Positions 1 through 9,590 are shown, numbered from the stretch's first letter. The stretch is DNA of 64,000 nt from Desulfobulbus rhabdoformis (GCF_016919065.1 NZ_JAFFQA010000014.1:1-64000); one strand, 5' to 3'. Notes: generated by a model not told the origin, from the sequence alone. Translations and numbers: made by a program.

Positions 1-1
1 C

Positions 2-328
2 TGTGGTCGTGCCCGCTGGCGGATTGAAAACGAGACCTTCAATACTCTGAAAAATCAAGGTTATAACCTTGGGCACAACTATGGCCTGGGCAAAAAGCAC
101 TTGAGCGCAGTTTTCATGCACCTGATGCTGCTTGCTTTTCTTGTTGATCAAGTGCAGCAATTCTGCTGCCCGCTGTTTCAAGCAGCCCGGGCAAAACTGA
201 AGAGTAACAGGTCAATGTGGGAACGAATGCGCAACTACTTTCACACTTTTATAGCTCCTTCCATGGAGACAATTTTACGAATGATTGCCTATGGATTTGA
301 ACATCCGCCTTGCCCGACATTTGATTAG
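2..328 (+). pseudogene. DDE transposase, C-terminal fragment (runs off left edge)
   Basis: The frame is open from the left edge to the stop at 326-328 and encodes about 108 residues. It carries a WRIENETFNTLKNQGY motif, which resembles the region around the catalytic glutamate (the RxxIE...N segment) of DDE transposases, followed by a Lys/Leu-rich helical tail. Only the C-terminal end lies inside the window, so the element could be intact outside it. Nothing downstream looks like the rest of the element except possible degenerate ends. The exact IS family is not certain (IS4/IS1380-like). Confidence 0.6.
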
Positions 329-519
329 CGGATAACAGGTAACATACATTTTTTTGAAAGATCAGGAGCCTTCCGAAAAACGAATTCGGTAGGCCGGATG
401 GATAACTCTGCCCTGAAAACAGGCTTTTTCAGAAAGTTTGGTACAAAACAACAGCGGTGCTTCGGGATTTTTCCTCAGAATGGTGAAATTACCCCCGCAA
501 GTACCGCCTCATGGCAAAT

Positions 520-1116
520 TTATAAACGCAACCGGTTCAAAGCGGGCGTGGCTGTCAGATTTTTATGATGGCGCTTGAGGTTGCTCAAAAACTTCCGGAT
601 TGTTTTGACGAACAAACTAATGCGCCCCAAATGGCGCATATTGGATTGGATATGAACGGAGTCTATGCGTTGATGCTAAAAATCTACCGCGAATACATCA
701 GCAAGTTTTTGGCAGATAGTGTCAAACAGCACCTGTTGTAATCCCTCTTCCGATAGAAGGCGACGCATGGTCCAAAGGCTCTTCAGGCTTACGTAGGAGT
801 AGGTTTCAGATTCTCTAGTAATATCAAGGGCGTATTGCCACTGAAGGTTGAAACAAAATTGTTCCATGGCCTCTTCATCAGTAAGATCATGCATCTGTTG
901 CAGAATCATCAGCCCGATCATGGAAGAAAGCTCTTTTGTCGGTCGGCCATCATTATCGTGATAATGCTTACGCAAGACCTCCACCGGGAGCTCTGAGAGA
1001 ATTTCTTTTCGAAACAACCCGGACCATGACTCTTCAAGAAGTTTGCGCCTCTTGGGCCCAATGTGACCCCAGGGATCGAAAATGTGCAGCTGTTTGTGGT
1101 TTTTTACGTAAAACAT
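520..1116 (-). pseudogene. IS1182-type transposase, N-terminal remnant with internal stop
   Basis: The first 146 codons (1116 to 676) give a typical N-terminal transposase region (DUF772-like: FDPWGHIGPKRRKLL, then DGRPTKELSSMIGLMILQQ). After an in-frame TAG the same frame goes on as HQRIDSVHIQSNMRHLGRIS, which fits the next conserved block of IS1182-type transposases. It then runs out at a TAA near 520. The catalytic DDE part is missing (about 200 of roughly 450-500 codons remain). The protein is non-functional. Family assignment is from motif memory and is fairly secure; the breakpoints are approximate. Confidence 0.65.
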
Positions 1117-1280
1117 TCAAGCGCCTCGTATCATATTGAATCTACGAAGCAATATTAACATTTGTCGAAGATTTTCTCAACTTAGAAAATAAATTTTATT
1201 TTGTAAAATTAGCCAGTTAAACACAAAAACTTTTTACGAAACCATCAAAACTTAATTCCAACAAAAAAGGATACGTCAAG

Positions 1281-1457
1281 AGTGAACGTAAAATTATTCC
1301 CCTTAAAAAGCCAGGGGACATTTCTGAGGATCCGTTAACTGACTTGCTTCGCACCGGTGCCCGGCAATTGATTGCGCAAGCTGTTGAAGCAGAGCTACTT
1401 GGTTTTCTTCAGGAATTTGCAACGTGCACAGATGCCAGTGGCCGTCGCCAGATGCAC
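1281..1457 (+). pseudogene. IS256/Mutator-family transposase, N-terminal fragment
   Basis: The frame reads SERKIIPLKKPGDISEDPLT, then DLLRTGARQLIAQAVEAEL and DASGRRQ, which is the characteristic N-terminus of IS256-family transposases (LLRxGAxxLIxxAVEAEL...GRR). Similarity stops abruptly near 1457, where the sequence changes into the repeated small-RNA-like element. No ATG or ribosome binding site fits the frame. It is a dead fragment of about 59 codons. Confidence 0.6.
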
Positions 1458-1477
1458 CCTATCCTGGGTGTTTCCTG

Positions 1478-1690
1478 GAAATTACAAAAAACCCCTCTGC
1501 CGGATAAAAAGGATGAAAAGCGGCAAAGGGGTAATATGGGGAACGTTTTGCAGAACGTGAGGGCATAATATCCCCCCAATTATTTTATTTGTAAATATTT
1601 CCCCATAAAAAGCATGTTTTTTACAACACTAAAAACAATGCGATATTAAGCAAATAATTACAGACAATTAGCACAATAATATCCAAAATG
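1478..1690. repeat. dispersed ~210-bp repeat, copy 1
   Basis: This block matches 6927-7140. Shared landmarks in order are an A-run, the CCCCTNTGCCG stem, AAAAAGGATGAAAAGCG, CAAAGGGG, ACGTTTTGCAGAACGTG, GTAAATATTTC, a TTTTTAG-type block and AAATAATTACAG. Identity is high over the hairpins and patchy between them. The pattern fits conservation of an RNA structure plus a promoter region rather than a recent duplication. Confidence 0.6.
1486..1592 (-). ncRNA. candidate small RNA, copy 1 (hairpin plus intrinsic terminator)
   Basis: Read on the minus strand this stretch has a small hairpin ACGTTCTGCAAAACGT (1543-1558) and then a GC-rich stem (1492-1531, CCCCTTTGCCG with CGGCAGAGGGG) followed directly by six T. 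This is the layout of a short transcript ending in a Rho-independent terminator. The terminator loop is pyrimidine-rich and contains CATCCTTTT, complementary to AAAAGGATG, a Shine-Dalgarno-like sequence. A diverged second copy with the same architecture lies at 6933-7040. The 5' end is a guess: a conserved AT-rich block (GAAATATTTAC-AATAAA) near 1576-1606 could hold the -10 region. Type and function are inferred from structure only. Confidence 0.45.
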
Positions 1691-1877
1691 TACTCCTCAA
1701 AAAAAAGTATGAAAAAAATTGGAATTCAAAGATTTCCACGAATTCAGCTGCGGGACACAGTCAGCTTTTTTTGGGGAGGGAGGTGAGGCGAGAAATAAGC
1801 TACAGGTAAGTTTCCGCATTTCGCTTCGATACAAAGCTACAAAGCGCCCTGAGCTGTTAATATTATAAGATTTTCAG

Positions 1878-2051
1878 ATGGGAAGTGAAGCCAAGCCCGG
1901 AATGAAAGACGCATACTTTCCCTTTTATGCCATGGCCCCCAAGGAGGTCCCTTCAGAAACCTGCTGGCTTTACCCAACGCCAAATTTTCAGGCCACCTTC
2001 GCAAGAATCAAAAGGATGTACAATGGAGGTTATTACAAGAAATTTTTTTAA
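1878..2051 (+). CDS. possible small protein of 57 residues
   Basis: An ATG at 1878 opens a frame that ends in TAA at 2049-2051. The product is basic and aromatic-rich (ends RIKRMYNGGYYKKFF). No ribosome binding site is clear and no family is recognised. The surrounding DNA is IS debris, so this may be the tail of a broken gene instead of a functional peptide. Confidence 0.2.
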   Translation: MGSEAKPGMKDAYFPFYAMAPKEVPSETCWLYPTPNFQATFARIKRMYNGGYYKKFF

Positions 2052-2120
2052 CTAATCGAAGCCAAGGAAGGGGCAAACTTTGTGGATTGCAAAAAATCTT
2101 CCTAAAGGCATCAACAATCC

Positions 2121-2183
2121 CCCGGAGTCTATGCTTAACTAGGGGCTATTTTTTTTCAACAAGCCAAGCGCAGACTTCGGGAG
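2121..2183. repeat. MITE-like hairpin downstream of fliS
   Basis: Inverted arms CCGGAGTCTATGCTT (2122-2136) and AAGCGCAGACTTCGG (2166-2180) flank a loop with a T-run. The arms match the internal arm (GGAGTCTACGCTTACCT) of the MITE family at 8382, 16232 and 61671, so this is probably an eroded copy. It lies just past the end of the minus-strand fliS gene and could act as its terminator. Confidence 0.4.
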
Positions 2184-2208
2184 ATTTCCCCTAAAACACC
2201 AGATATTG

Positions 2209-2652
2209 CTACATAGTTATTGCGACAGGAGAATACTCACGCGCATTATTGACTGAAGGTCTTTTTTGACTATTCTGCTGTTTGTTCATCTCAATGGCCT
2301 GCACCCAGGTGTTCCGTAATTCAGAAAGTAAATTGCGTACTTCTACAAGCAGAGAGGCATCGTTGTGTAAATTGCCTTGCATGAGCTGCTTGAGCATGTA
2401 GCCATACAGCCCTTTCAGATTTTCCGCCAACTCCGCATTTTGCGAATAATCCAGAGTCTCGGCGAATTCCGAAATAATAGCAGAGGCTTTATTGATATAA
2501 TAAGCCCGTTTATCGATAGCCTTGTCTTCTATCGCCAAAATCCCCTGACTGAGAAATCGAATGGCACCATCATACAACATAATCATCAACTGCTCTTTTG
2601 ATGCCGAATTAACTGCGTTGGCAAGGTATTGGTTTGTATAGCTGGTATACAT
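2209..2652 (-). CDS. fliS: flagellar export chaperone FliS
   Basis: FliS binds the C-terminal helix of flagellin in the cytoplasm and keeps it unfolded for export. The 147-residue product has the family signature near its start (MYTSYTNQYLANAV, then SKEQLMIMLYDGAIRFL) and is all-helical, of normal length. The ATG at 2652 is preferred over the upstream in-frame start at 2679 because the product then begins as FliS proteins do and follows an AAAGGG-type ribosome binding site. It is the third gene of fliC-flaG-fliS on the minus strand. The FliD cap gene that usually sits between flaG and fliS is absent here. Confidence 0.93.
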   Translation of the reverse strand: MYTSYTNQYLANAVNSASKEQLMIMLYDGAIRFLSQGILAIEDKAIDKRAYYINKASAIISEFAETLDYSQNAELAENLKGLYGYMLKQLMQGNLHNDASLLVEVRNLLSELRNTWVQAIEMNKQQNSQKRPSVNNAREYSPVAITM

Positions 2653-2862
2653 AGTATGTCCCTTTGTTAGCTGGAGCATTGGCGGGGCTGATCGAACTCA
2701 TCTGTTCGAGAAGGCAGAAAGGTTCTGTTGCTTCTGTTCTTCCATCCTTGACAGAGAGAAAATCAAAGCTGATGCCTAGTATCGCTTTCCTTGATTCGTG
2801 TTTGAATCCTATGAGGATCCCAGGCAAGAGAAACAATCTCCACCTCGTATCCTGCACCAGAT
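2653..2862. other. flaG-fliS intergenic spacer, no gene recognised
   Basis: About 210 bases separate flaG from fliS. A short minus-strand open frame overlaps the fliS start but lacks a ribosome binding site and resembles nothing. No fliD remnant is visible. Confidence 0.5.
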
Positions 2863-3207
2863 TCAAATTTCCGAATTGACGATATTACCGCTCAATTCTT
2901 TTAAATTTTTACTTAAATTGAGAAGCTCCTCAGGGGGAATCTGGCGGATAACTTCATCACTCTCGCTGTCAACAACCTTGACAACCAACTCGCCAGCTTC
3001 ATCATCTTTCTCAAAACGGACACTGTAAACCCCGTCTTCCGTTAGAGATTTAATCTGGGAGAGTAATTCCTCCGGTTGGATCTGGCTTTCGCTCTCATCC
3101 GCCTGGACCTGATCTTCAACCTGTTGACGCTTTTGCTCTATCTGCTGAAAAGGTTGCTCCGTCTTGACCTGCGGAGAAACAGCCGTGTTTACCGATTCGA
3201 CCATCAT
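2863..3207 (-). CDS. flaG: FlaG family flagellar protein
   Basis: This 114-residue product has a charged Gln/Glu-rich N-terminal half and the conserved FlaG C-terminal domain (YSVRFEKDD...LVVKVVDSESDEVIRQIPPEELL, roughly residues 60-105). FlaG proteins influence filament length and are usually coded beside flagellin. Two ATG codons (3207, 3204) follow an AGGAGG site. A strong hairpin separates it from the upstream flagellin gene, so it probably receives only read-through transcription from fliC or has its own weak promoter. Confidence 0.88.
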   Translation of the reverse strand: MMVESVNTAVSPQVKTEQPFQQIEQKRQQVEDQVQADESESQIQPEELLSQIKSLTEDGVYSVRFEKDDEAGELVVKVVDSESDEVIRQIPPEELLNLSKNLKELSGNIVNSEI

Positions 3208-3237
3208 GGCGCTCTCGCCTCCTGTAATGAAAGGTGT

Positions 3238-3271
3238 CTGAAGGAGCTGCTTAAAAGTGCAGCTCCTTCAG
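3238..3271 (-). terminator. stem-loop between fliC and flaG
   Basis: CTGAAGGAGCTGC and GCAGCTCCTTCAG form a perfect 13-bp stem around an 8-base loop, 14 bases after the fliC stop. The T-run after it on the minus strand is poor (ACACCTTTC), so it may be a leaky terminator or an mRNA 3'-end stabiliser that keeps flagellin message above flaG-fliS. Confidence 0.6.
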
Positions 3272-3284
3272 GGGTACCGCGCTG

Positions 3285-5519
3285 TTACTGGAGCAGACTC
3301 AACGCAAGCTGCGGAGCCTGGTTGGCCTGTGCCAGGATGGAGACGCCTGCCTGCTGCAGAATATTCTGCTTGGTCATATTCGAGGTCTCTTGTGCGATGT
3401 CCGCATCAAGGATCCGCGAACGGGCAGCCGAGAGATTCTCGGAGACATTGGACAGGTTTGCAATGGTTGATTCAAAACGATTCTGGATAGCACCCAGACC
3501 ACCACGGATGGTGTCGATCTGAGACAAGGCACCGTCAACGATATCGATGGCATCTTCCGCACCTTCGACACTGGAGATGTCGATGGTGTTGACAGCTTCC
3601 AGGGTACTGACGTTGGTGATATCCCCATCCGTACTGAACAGGGAGCCGGTGTCTGCACCGATATCACTTACAACCGAATAGTTGGCATCGCTGGTGAAAG
3701 ACAACTCACCGCCGATTGTGGTGGAGTCGTCTTGTGCATCTTCGGCAGCGGTACCACCGTCGGTCAGGATAACCGCCTCGCCCTCACTACCAGTCACATT
3801 CATTTTGACTTCTTTGTAGTTCGTCGAGTCTGTGACTGCCTGGCTGTGCTCAAAATCGGTGAGCACGATATCGTCACCATCACTCTGAGTCATGGTCAGG
3901 CTGGCCTTGTCAGTACTCAGGGTTGCCGTGATACCGGTGGCACCGGTTTGTTCATTAATACTCGCGACCAGGTTAGTCAGGTCATCGGTCGTGACGGTGG
4001 CAGTAATCGTGACAGCATCACTGTTGGAACCAGTGATATTGAAAGAGACGGTTCCGTCGGCATCCAGGTTAGATAAGGTTGCCGAGGTCGAGGCGCTTGC
4101 CTTTACGCCTGTTTCATCATAAACCGCGTTCACCTTGTCGGCAATAGACGAGGCAGCTTCACCCGCTCCGATATCTATCTCGCTTGTTCCGTAAGAACCT
4201 GCAATGGAGAGGGTCTGGGCGCCAACATTATTTGAAACACCACCTGCGGCAGAGTCAAAGGAAACAGCAAGAGATGCGGCGTCAACATCAGCGGCATCAA
4301 AGGCACCAGTGTCAGCAGAAACTGATGAGGTGAAATGAAGATCCTCATCACCTGTTTGCAGGGTAAAGGTGCCCTGGGTAACAGCTGCATTTGAGCCATC
4401 AACATCTACCGCAGTTGCACTACCCGTACCGTCACTACCGATAACACTGAAGTTACCGGAGGCAGAACTTGTCGAAACAGTAATATTATCTGCAATGTCA
4501 ATTGTTATGGTCTTGGAAGAAGTGGAAGCCTGATATCCCTGCTCCTGAAGAAGGGCTACACCGGCATCGGTCAGGGTTTGACCATCGGTATCGATATGCG
4601 TACCTACGGTCAGAACGACATCGGCCACATCGGCATTATCATTGGCAATGGTAATGGTCTCACCTGACGCCAGAGCTGTGGGACTTGTACCGGCAGCAGC
4701 TAAGGTGATCTCATTGGACCCGGTTGCCGTTACATCAACACCTGCAGCCTGAGCGTTCTCATTCATGGTATCGACAACATCGGCAAAGTCAGTATCAGTT
4801 GTGCCGTTGTACAAAACCGTTGTCGAGATACCATCGGTAACAGAGATAACCCCCATGGCGTTGAGCGCACTTGCGGTTGTCCCAGTGACAGTTGCACCGA
4901 CAGAATCACCTTCAGCCGTTACCTCGGCACTGTAATAGCCAACATCGGCTGTGGTGGCAACCTCAATCCCTTGGCTGGCTGTCGAGTTGTCACTGGACAA
5001 AGTGTGAACACCTAGCGAGGCGGTTTCAGCCGAACCGATACTAAAGGTGATGGTTTCACCAGAGTTCGCACCAACCTGGAACTGGGCGGAGTTCATGGTA
5101 CCATCAAGCAGGTTCTTACCGTTGAAGGTGGTGGTTTCGGCGATACGATCGAGCTCGGAGATGAGCTGGTTAACCTCGTCCTGCAGGGACTTACGGTCGG
5201 AGGCGGAGTTGGTGTCATTTGAAGACTGAACAGCCAGCTCACGAATACGCTGGAGAATATTGGTGCTTTCATCGAGAGCACCTTCAGCGGTCTGCGCAAG
5301 GGAGATACCATCATTGGCATTTCGCACAGCCTGGTCCAGACCGGTGACCTGAGAAGTCATACGATCGGAAATCGCAAGACCTGCCGCGTCGTCCTTAGCG
5401 GAGTTGATCCGAAGACCAGAGGAGAGCCGCTGCATGGACGTATTTAAATTAGATTGGGAGGTGCCCAGATTACGTTGAGCGTTGAGGGATGCTACGTTGG
5501 TATTAATCGTGATAGCCAT
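3285..5519 (-). CDS. fliC: flagellin, large form with variable central region
   Basis: The 744-residue product has the two conserved flagellin ends: an N-terminal D0/D1 region ([18 protein letters not shown] ... [19 protein letters not shown]) and a C-terminal D1/D0 region ([18 protein letters not shown] ... [20 protein letters not shown], ending SLLQ). The ~450 residues between them are Thr/Ser/Ala/Asp-rich and beta-type, with no Cys, as expected for surface-exposed D2/D3 domains. It is far longer than the usual 270-500 residues. The ATG at 5519 follows CGGAGGAATATT, a strong ribosome binding site; the upstream in-frame extension to 5579 is not credible. It polymerises into the filament after type III export. 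Confidence 0.96.
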   Translation of the reverse strand: MAITINTNVASLNAQRNLGTSQSNLNTSMQRLSSGLRINSAKDDAAGLAISDRMTSQVTGLDQAVRNANDGISLAQTAEGALDESTNILQRIRELAVQSSNDTNSASDRKSLQDEVNQLISELDRIAETTTFNGKNLLDGTMNSAQFQVGANSGETITFSIGSAETASLGVHTLSSDNSTASQGIEVATTADVGYYSAEVTAEGDSVGATVTGTTASALNAMGVISVTDGISTTVLYNGTTDTDFADVVDTMNENAQAAGVDVTATGSNEITLAAAGTSPTALASGETITIANDNADVADVVLTVGTHIDTDGQTLTDAGVALLQEQGYQASTSSKTITIDIADNITVSTSSASGNFSVIGSDGTGSATAVDVDGSNAAVTQGTFTLQTGDEDLHFTSSVSADTGAFDAADVDAASLAVSFDSAAGGVSNNVGAQTLSIAGSYGTSEIDIGAGEAASSIADKVNAVYDETGVKASASTSATLSNLDADGTVSFNITGSNSDAVTITATVTTDDLTNLVASINEQTGATGITATLSTDKASLTMTQSDGDDIVLTDFEHSQAVTDSTNYKEVKMNVTGSEGEAVILTDGGTAAEDAQDDSTTIGGELSFTSDANYSVVSDIGADTGSLFSTDGDITNVSTLEAVNTIDISSVEGAEDAIDIVDGALSQIDTIRGGLGAIQNRFESTIANLSNVSENLSAARSRILDADIAQETSNMTKQNILQQAGVSILAQANQAPQLALSLLQ

Positions 5520-6294
5520 AATATTCCTCCGTGAATATATAAGTTGGCGTTTTGTATGGCACGGCTTCCTTGCCGTCATTTTTGTACTACATGCTCTGAA
5601 ACGCTTTTGTGCTGGTACTTATTTTTCGCTGATTAGCGCCTCCTCTCTAACTTTCTTCTAAAAACTTTGCCTCAAACTTGTAAGGACGTCATTTTCCTTA
5701 ATTTGCTTCTCGGAGGTCTCCGGATTTTTCTTTAGCTTTTTTCTCATTTTTTTGAAAATAAAAACCAAGCACGCTCACCCTAGCAAGTCCACAGAGAAGT
5801 ATCCCCTCATAAGTACGAGATTTTTACCAATGACAGTCTCTCATTTTTTTGGAGATCAAATTGTTCGCCTCAACGTTTTTCAGGACTGGCTTTAGAAAAA
5901 ATTTGTTGAAACGGATATTGAAAAAACATCCCCTCCGTCGGTGTAGACTACACTCACACGGTGAAATTCTCCTATTCCCGGTGAACCAAAACAAATAAAT
6001 AATTTCAGCGAAGTGATACTGGGAGTGTTTATCAAATACTTAAATATTACAGAAAGTTAGCAGGATAAACAGACAAGAACAAGTATCTCCTGCCAAATTC
6101 GAGGGAAATGAATCCTTTCAATCGATAATGAAGATGAATTATTTATGGGTATATTTACCATTTTGTGATTAGGTAGACTTGGGAGGGGGAACCGCACTGA
6201 TAAAAAATGCCCCGAAGCATTGCCAACACAAGGGTATTGAACAACGTCGCCATTTGAATTACCGAAGGTTTATAAAAAAAATTCGCATCGAAAA
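5520..6294. other. intergenic region upstream of fliC and the PilZ gene
   Basis: This 775-base AT-rich stretch separates divergent fliC and the PilZ gene. It has a short hairpin in the fliC leader (ACGGC-TTCCTT-GCCGT, about 5561-5577) and a CGGAGGTCTCCG near-palindrome at about 5711-5722. I could not find a convincing sigma-28 or sigma-54 promoter with correct spacing. No gene is visible. Confidence 0.4.
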
Positions 6295-6765
6295 ATGTTT
6301 TTAGCTCTACCAAACAATCTCTTAGAAAAAAACCGAAAACCTCCACGCCGGGTTCTGACCTGTAAAGTCAACCATGGGCGAGCAAAGGTCGTGTGTCGCA
6401 ATTGTGAAAAAAATTGGTATATACCTGCGCCAGTAGGGGTCAACGAAAAACTTGTCCGTTGTCAATGTGGCAGTTCAACCTTTATCCATTTTGATCGCCG
6501 CTCGCACCCCCGTGAATCAATTTGTCGTCTCGGGGCTCTTGTGTTCCCCCAAAATTATTCTATCCCTGTCTATTTATGTGATGCCTCCCCTGTGGGAATA
6601 AGTTTCATTTGCACCGAAAGGGACAGCTTGATGCTGACCAAAAATCTTTCCATCACAATCAAATACCGCAGCGAAGAAGGCAATGAAATAGTACGGCAGA
6701 TCATCCTGCGCAACCAACGTAAAAATCGCTTTGGCGCTGAGTTTCGAGGCCTCCCTCTGACCTGA
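6295..6765 (+). CDS. zinc-ribbon PilZ-domain protein
   Basis: The 156-residue product begins with a four-cysteine zinc ribbon (CRNC at about 35-38 and CQC at about 55-57) and goes on with a PilZ domain. The c-di-GMP motifs are present as RRSHPRE (about 68-74) and DASPVGISF (about 96-104), with NRFGAEF near the end. PilZ proteins bind c-di-GMP and alter motility or exopolysaccharide output. The position opposite the flagellin operon fits a motility role. The ATG at 6295 has no clear ribosome binding site, so the start is uncertain. Confidence 0.75.
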   Translation: MFLALPNNLLEKNRKPPRRVLTCKVNHGRAKVVCRNCEKNWYIPAPVGVNEKLVRCQCGSSTFIHFDRRSHPRESICRLGALVFPQNYSIPVYLCDASPVGISFICTERDSLMLTKNLSITIKYRSEEGNEIVRQIILRNQRKNRFGAEFRGLPLT

Positions 6766-6926
6766 TTGTATTTCTCTTCCACTTCGCCCACCAGCAACTT
6801 TCTTTCCCAAAAGTACCCTCCCCCCTTTCACTAAATCTTTAGCATAAATCCTGTCGGATCTGAGAGTTGACAAACGAAGATGAATAGAAAAAGCATTCCT
6901 CTCTCAGGGGCCTTGCACTGGTGTTC

Positions 6927-7140
6927 ATGCATAAAAAAAACCCCTTTGCCGCGCAAAAAGGATGAAAAGCGACAAAGGGGAGTATATGGAGTACGTTTTG
7001 CAGAACGTGTATATATAGTAACCGAAGTTTTTTTATTAGTAAATATTTCTCTATAAATTTTTCTCTATTTAGCTCATTTTTTCTGTCCTGGCTAAAAACC
7101 TTGAAATAATAGCCAAATAATTACAGCAAATTACGTCCAA
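6927..7140. repeat. dispersed ~210-bp repeat, copy 2
   Basis: Partner of 1478-1690, in the same orientation. It contains the candidate small RNA and about 100 bases of partly conserved AT-rich sequence that would be upstream of the RNA on the minus strand. It may also serve as a plus-strand barrier after the PilZ gene. Confidence 0.55.
6933..7040 (-). ncRNA. candidate small RNA, copy 2 (hairpin plus intrinsic terminator)
   Basis: On the minus strand a hairpin ACGTTCTGCAAAACGT (6993-7008) is followed by a terminator stem (6941-6980, CCCCTTTGTCGC with GCGGCAAAGGGG) and eight T. The loop again contains TTTTCATCCTTTTT. The first hairpin is identical to copy 1, while the terminator stem differs at a few positions yet still pairs. 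The copy lies between the PilZ gene and 7178, in no other gene. Promoter and 5' end are unknown. Confidence 0.45.
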
Positions 7141-7168
7141 GCCTAGACCCGCATTTTTTTATTACAAA

Positions 7169-7462
7169 CCTGAATCAGTGAGCATCCATCGATCCCTTCA
7201 GCTGAATATCAGTGGTAAGCACAAAAAAGCCCCCCACCGTCTGCCAATGACGCGTTTTATGGACAAACTCCTGGTCAGTCAAACGCTCGAAGATTGCCAG
7301 CACTGGCTGGAACTCCGTCTCGCAGAGATCAGCTGGCAGCGATACAAAAAAAGAATGGGTCGCTCATTTCCCGGGTTTCCAAGCGTAGACATGGAAAATG
7401 GGGACGCCGTTCGGCTTATGTCAACGGCATTGCATGGCGGGCAGGATCAATTTATTGAATAG
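7169..7462 (+). other. element-B-like end and uncertain open frame
   Basis: CCTGAATCAGTGAGCATCCAT at 7169-7189 resembles the left end of the nested element at 62483 (CCTGGATCCGTGAGCATTCAT), so mobile-element sequence probably starts here. A frame from ATG-like 7178 to 7462 gives 94 residues (LLVSQTLEDCQHWLELRLAE) that I do not recognise and that has no good ribosome binding site. It may be a decayed transposase N-terminus. Confidence 0.3.
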
Positions 7463-7604
7463 CACAGTACGGCCTACATCTACCAATTAGACTCCCAGAT
7501 AAATAATCATCACAACAATATATATTTTTGAAAACTCTTGAAAACTGAAGTATACCCCCAGGTATGATTCATAAATTAATCACAAAATTTACAATTTTTT
7601 CCAT

Positions 7605-8072
7605 TTAAGACTCATCATTATCATCTCGCCCCTCTACGCTTTCCCTTGAAGACAAAACGTCATCATCAGAGTAATAAGATACATCTCGCACGTTTTTTTG
7701 GGCGGTAACAACTGCAAACAAGCTTAAAACAAAAGATATTCCATAAAAACCTTTTTCGCTCAGCATCATTTCTGCATTATATAGCCCAATAATTAGCAAG
7801 GAAACAGCAGCGAAAAACGCCCCCCAGCACATGCTTAAAAAAACATTAGTGACTGGCATATTTTCTTCTCGATCCCTGACTGATTTTTGAAGCGCAACTG
7901 CAGAAAACAATGCCAGCAAAAGAACTGCCAGATAATACCCTTTTTCGTTTAATTGAATAGTTGCATTCCATAATCCAATTAAATAACTAGAAATTCCAAT
8001 TACAAAAGCACCCCATGTAGCACCAATATATGCATTGGCTGGCTTCCCAGTGTTAACTTTTTTTGACTGCAT
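7605..8072 (-). CDS. YiaA/YiaB-type inner membrane protein
   Basis: The 155-residue product has two copies of the YiaA/B unit, each with two membrane segments: AYIGATWGAFVIGISSYLIGLWNA (about 14-37) and the following ALFSAVALQKSVRDRE, then FLSMCWGAFFAAVSLLIIGLYNA and SFVLSLFAVVTAQKNVRD. Each unit has the small loop L(N/S)EKG(Y/F)Y. The C-terminal tail is short and acidic and should be cytoplasmic. The function of the family is unknown. It stands alone on the minus strand next to a pseudogene. Confidence 0.78.
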   Translation of the reverse strand: MQSKKVNTGKPANAYIGATWGAFVIGISSYLIGLWNATIQLNEKGYYLAVLLLALFSAVALQKSVRDREENMPVTNVFLSMCWGAFFAAVSLLIIGLYNAEMMLSEKGFYGISFVLSLFAVVTAQKNVRDVSYYSDDDVLSSRESVEGRDDNDES

Positions 8073-8151
8073 ATATCATCCCTGAATATTAAATTATATA
8101 TTTTATGGTAAAGTTAAATTCTTTGTCACCAGAGACACTAAGAGCATGACA

Positions 8152-8671
<520 letters not shown>

Positions 8672-8720
8672 TTTCAGTTAACCTCTTTAGTAATCGTAAT
8701 TTTTTAGAAAATGAACTTAA

Positions 8721-9140
8721 TTACCCCACAGATAAATTCTTTTTAAGATAATCTGCAAATTCTCTATCGACTTTTTCCGTGTGATTTAAGAACCATTCAC
8801 GTAAAAAATTTATAATATTATCGCCTTTTGGATCGTCTTCTGTCAGGAAAAATTGATTGCTCACCCTAGAAATAGAATCGATGAGTTCCATATGCTGGAA
8901 TTTATGATGCATAAATTGCGGGTATTTATTTTTTCGCATCATGTTTTCTTCGCTCATGAAATGAAATTTTGCATATACTGTAAGTTCATTGACCAAATCG
9001 ATCTTGTATTGAATGTCTTTTGTCGTTGCCAGCTCTCGAGCAAGCCGATTTATTAAGTTGAAAAAAAAATGGTGCTGCAGGTCAATATCTTCAACCCCAA
9101 GCTCATACTCCGCTAGCCATTCTCCCAAATACTCGACCAT
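8721..9140 (-). CDS. bacteriohemerythrin
   Basis: Single-domain hemerythrin of 139 residues, the normal size. The di-iron ligands are visible: His23 in DLQHH, HFMSEENMM, the YPQFMHHKFQHMEL segment with two His, and NHTEKVDREFADY with the last His and Asp. The four-helix fold binds O2 reversibly at a di-iron centre. In anaerobes it is thought to buffer or sense oxygen, or deliver it to oxidases. A GAAGGA site precedes the ATG. It appears to be monocistronic. Confidence 0.93.
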   Translation of the reverse strand: MVEYLGEWLAEYELGVEDIDLQHHFFFNLINRLARELATTKDIQYKIDLVNELTVYAKFHFMSEENMMRKNKYPQFMHHKFQHMELIDSISRVSNQFFLTEDDPKGDNIINFLREWFLNHTEKVDREFADYLKKNLSVG

Positions 9141-9590
9141 GCTATTCCTTCAATTCTTAATTTCCTTGATTTGTTTAAAAAAAGTAACAGGGGAAACACC
9201 TGACACTAACATAATTTTCAAGGCGTACAAATATCGAAATTTCACTAAATATTAGCGATGTTCTGCCTTTGAATGTCACAATTACATTTTTTTGGACTTT
9301 ACTTTTTTTCATTACATAAAACAAATGGTCCTCTTTTAATTTATAAACTAGGCTATCTATAAATCAAAGCAAAACTAGGAGCAAGCCCTCAGGTCCACCG
9401 AGAATAAACCGGCAGAAAGCACCACAAATGTTGTCACCAATTTCGCAGGTCGCAGCCAAACGGCTTTATTTGAGAAAACGGGAACTTTATAAATGGTGCA
9501 CAATAAATATTTACACGTGGGAGTGGTGCCCCAAAAGGGGACCACATCTCTTGTGGGAATTCAAAAAATGATGGGTGGTACCTAATCTCT
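9141..9590. other. intergenic region with a stem-loop at 9523-9545
   Basis: No gene is seen in these 450 bases. GTGGTGCCCC-AAAA-GGGGACCAC at 9523-9545 forms a strong stem with one bulge, about 45 bases past the MFS stop codon on the minus strand. It lacks a following T-run, so it is a possible 3'-end structure rather than a classical terminator. Confidence 0.4.

Noticed and set aside
2609..2866. Minus-strand frame of 85 codons between flaG and fliS
   Set aside because: It overlaps the fliS start, lacks a ribosome binding site and resembles no protein.
5550..5580. TGGCACG...CTTGC, looking like a sigma-54 promoter near fliC
   Set aside because: It is on the wrong strand for fliC and the GG-to-GC spacing is 12, not 10; the bases are better explained as a small hairpin.
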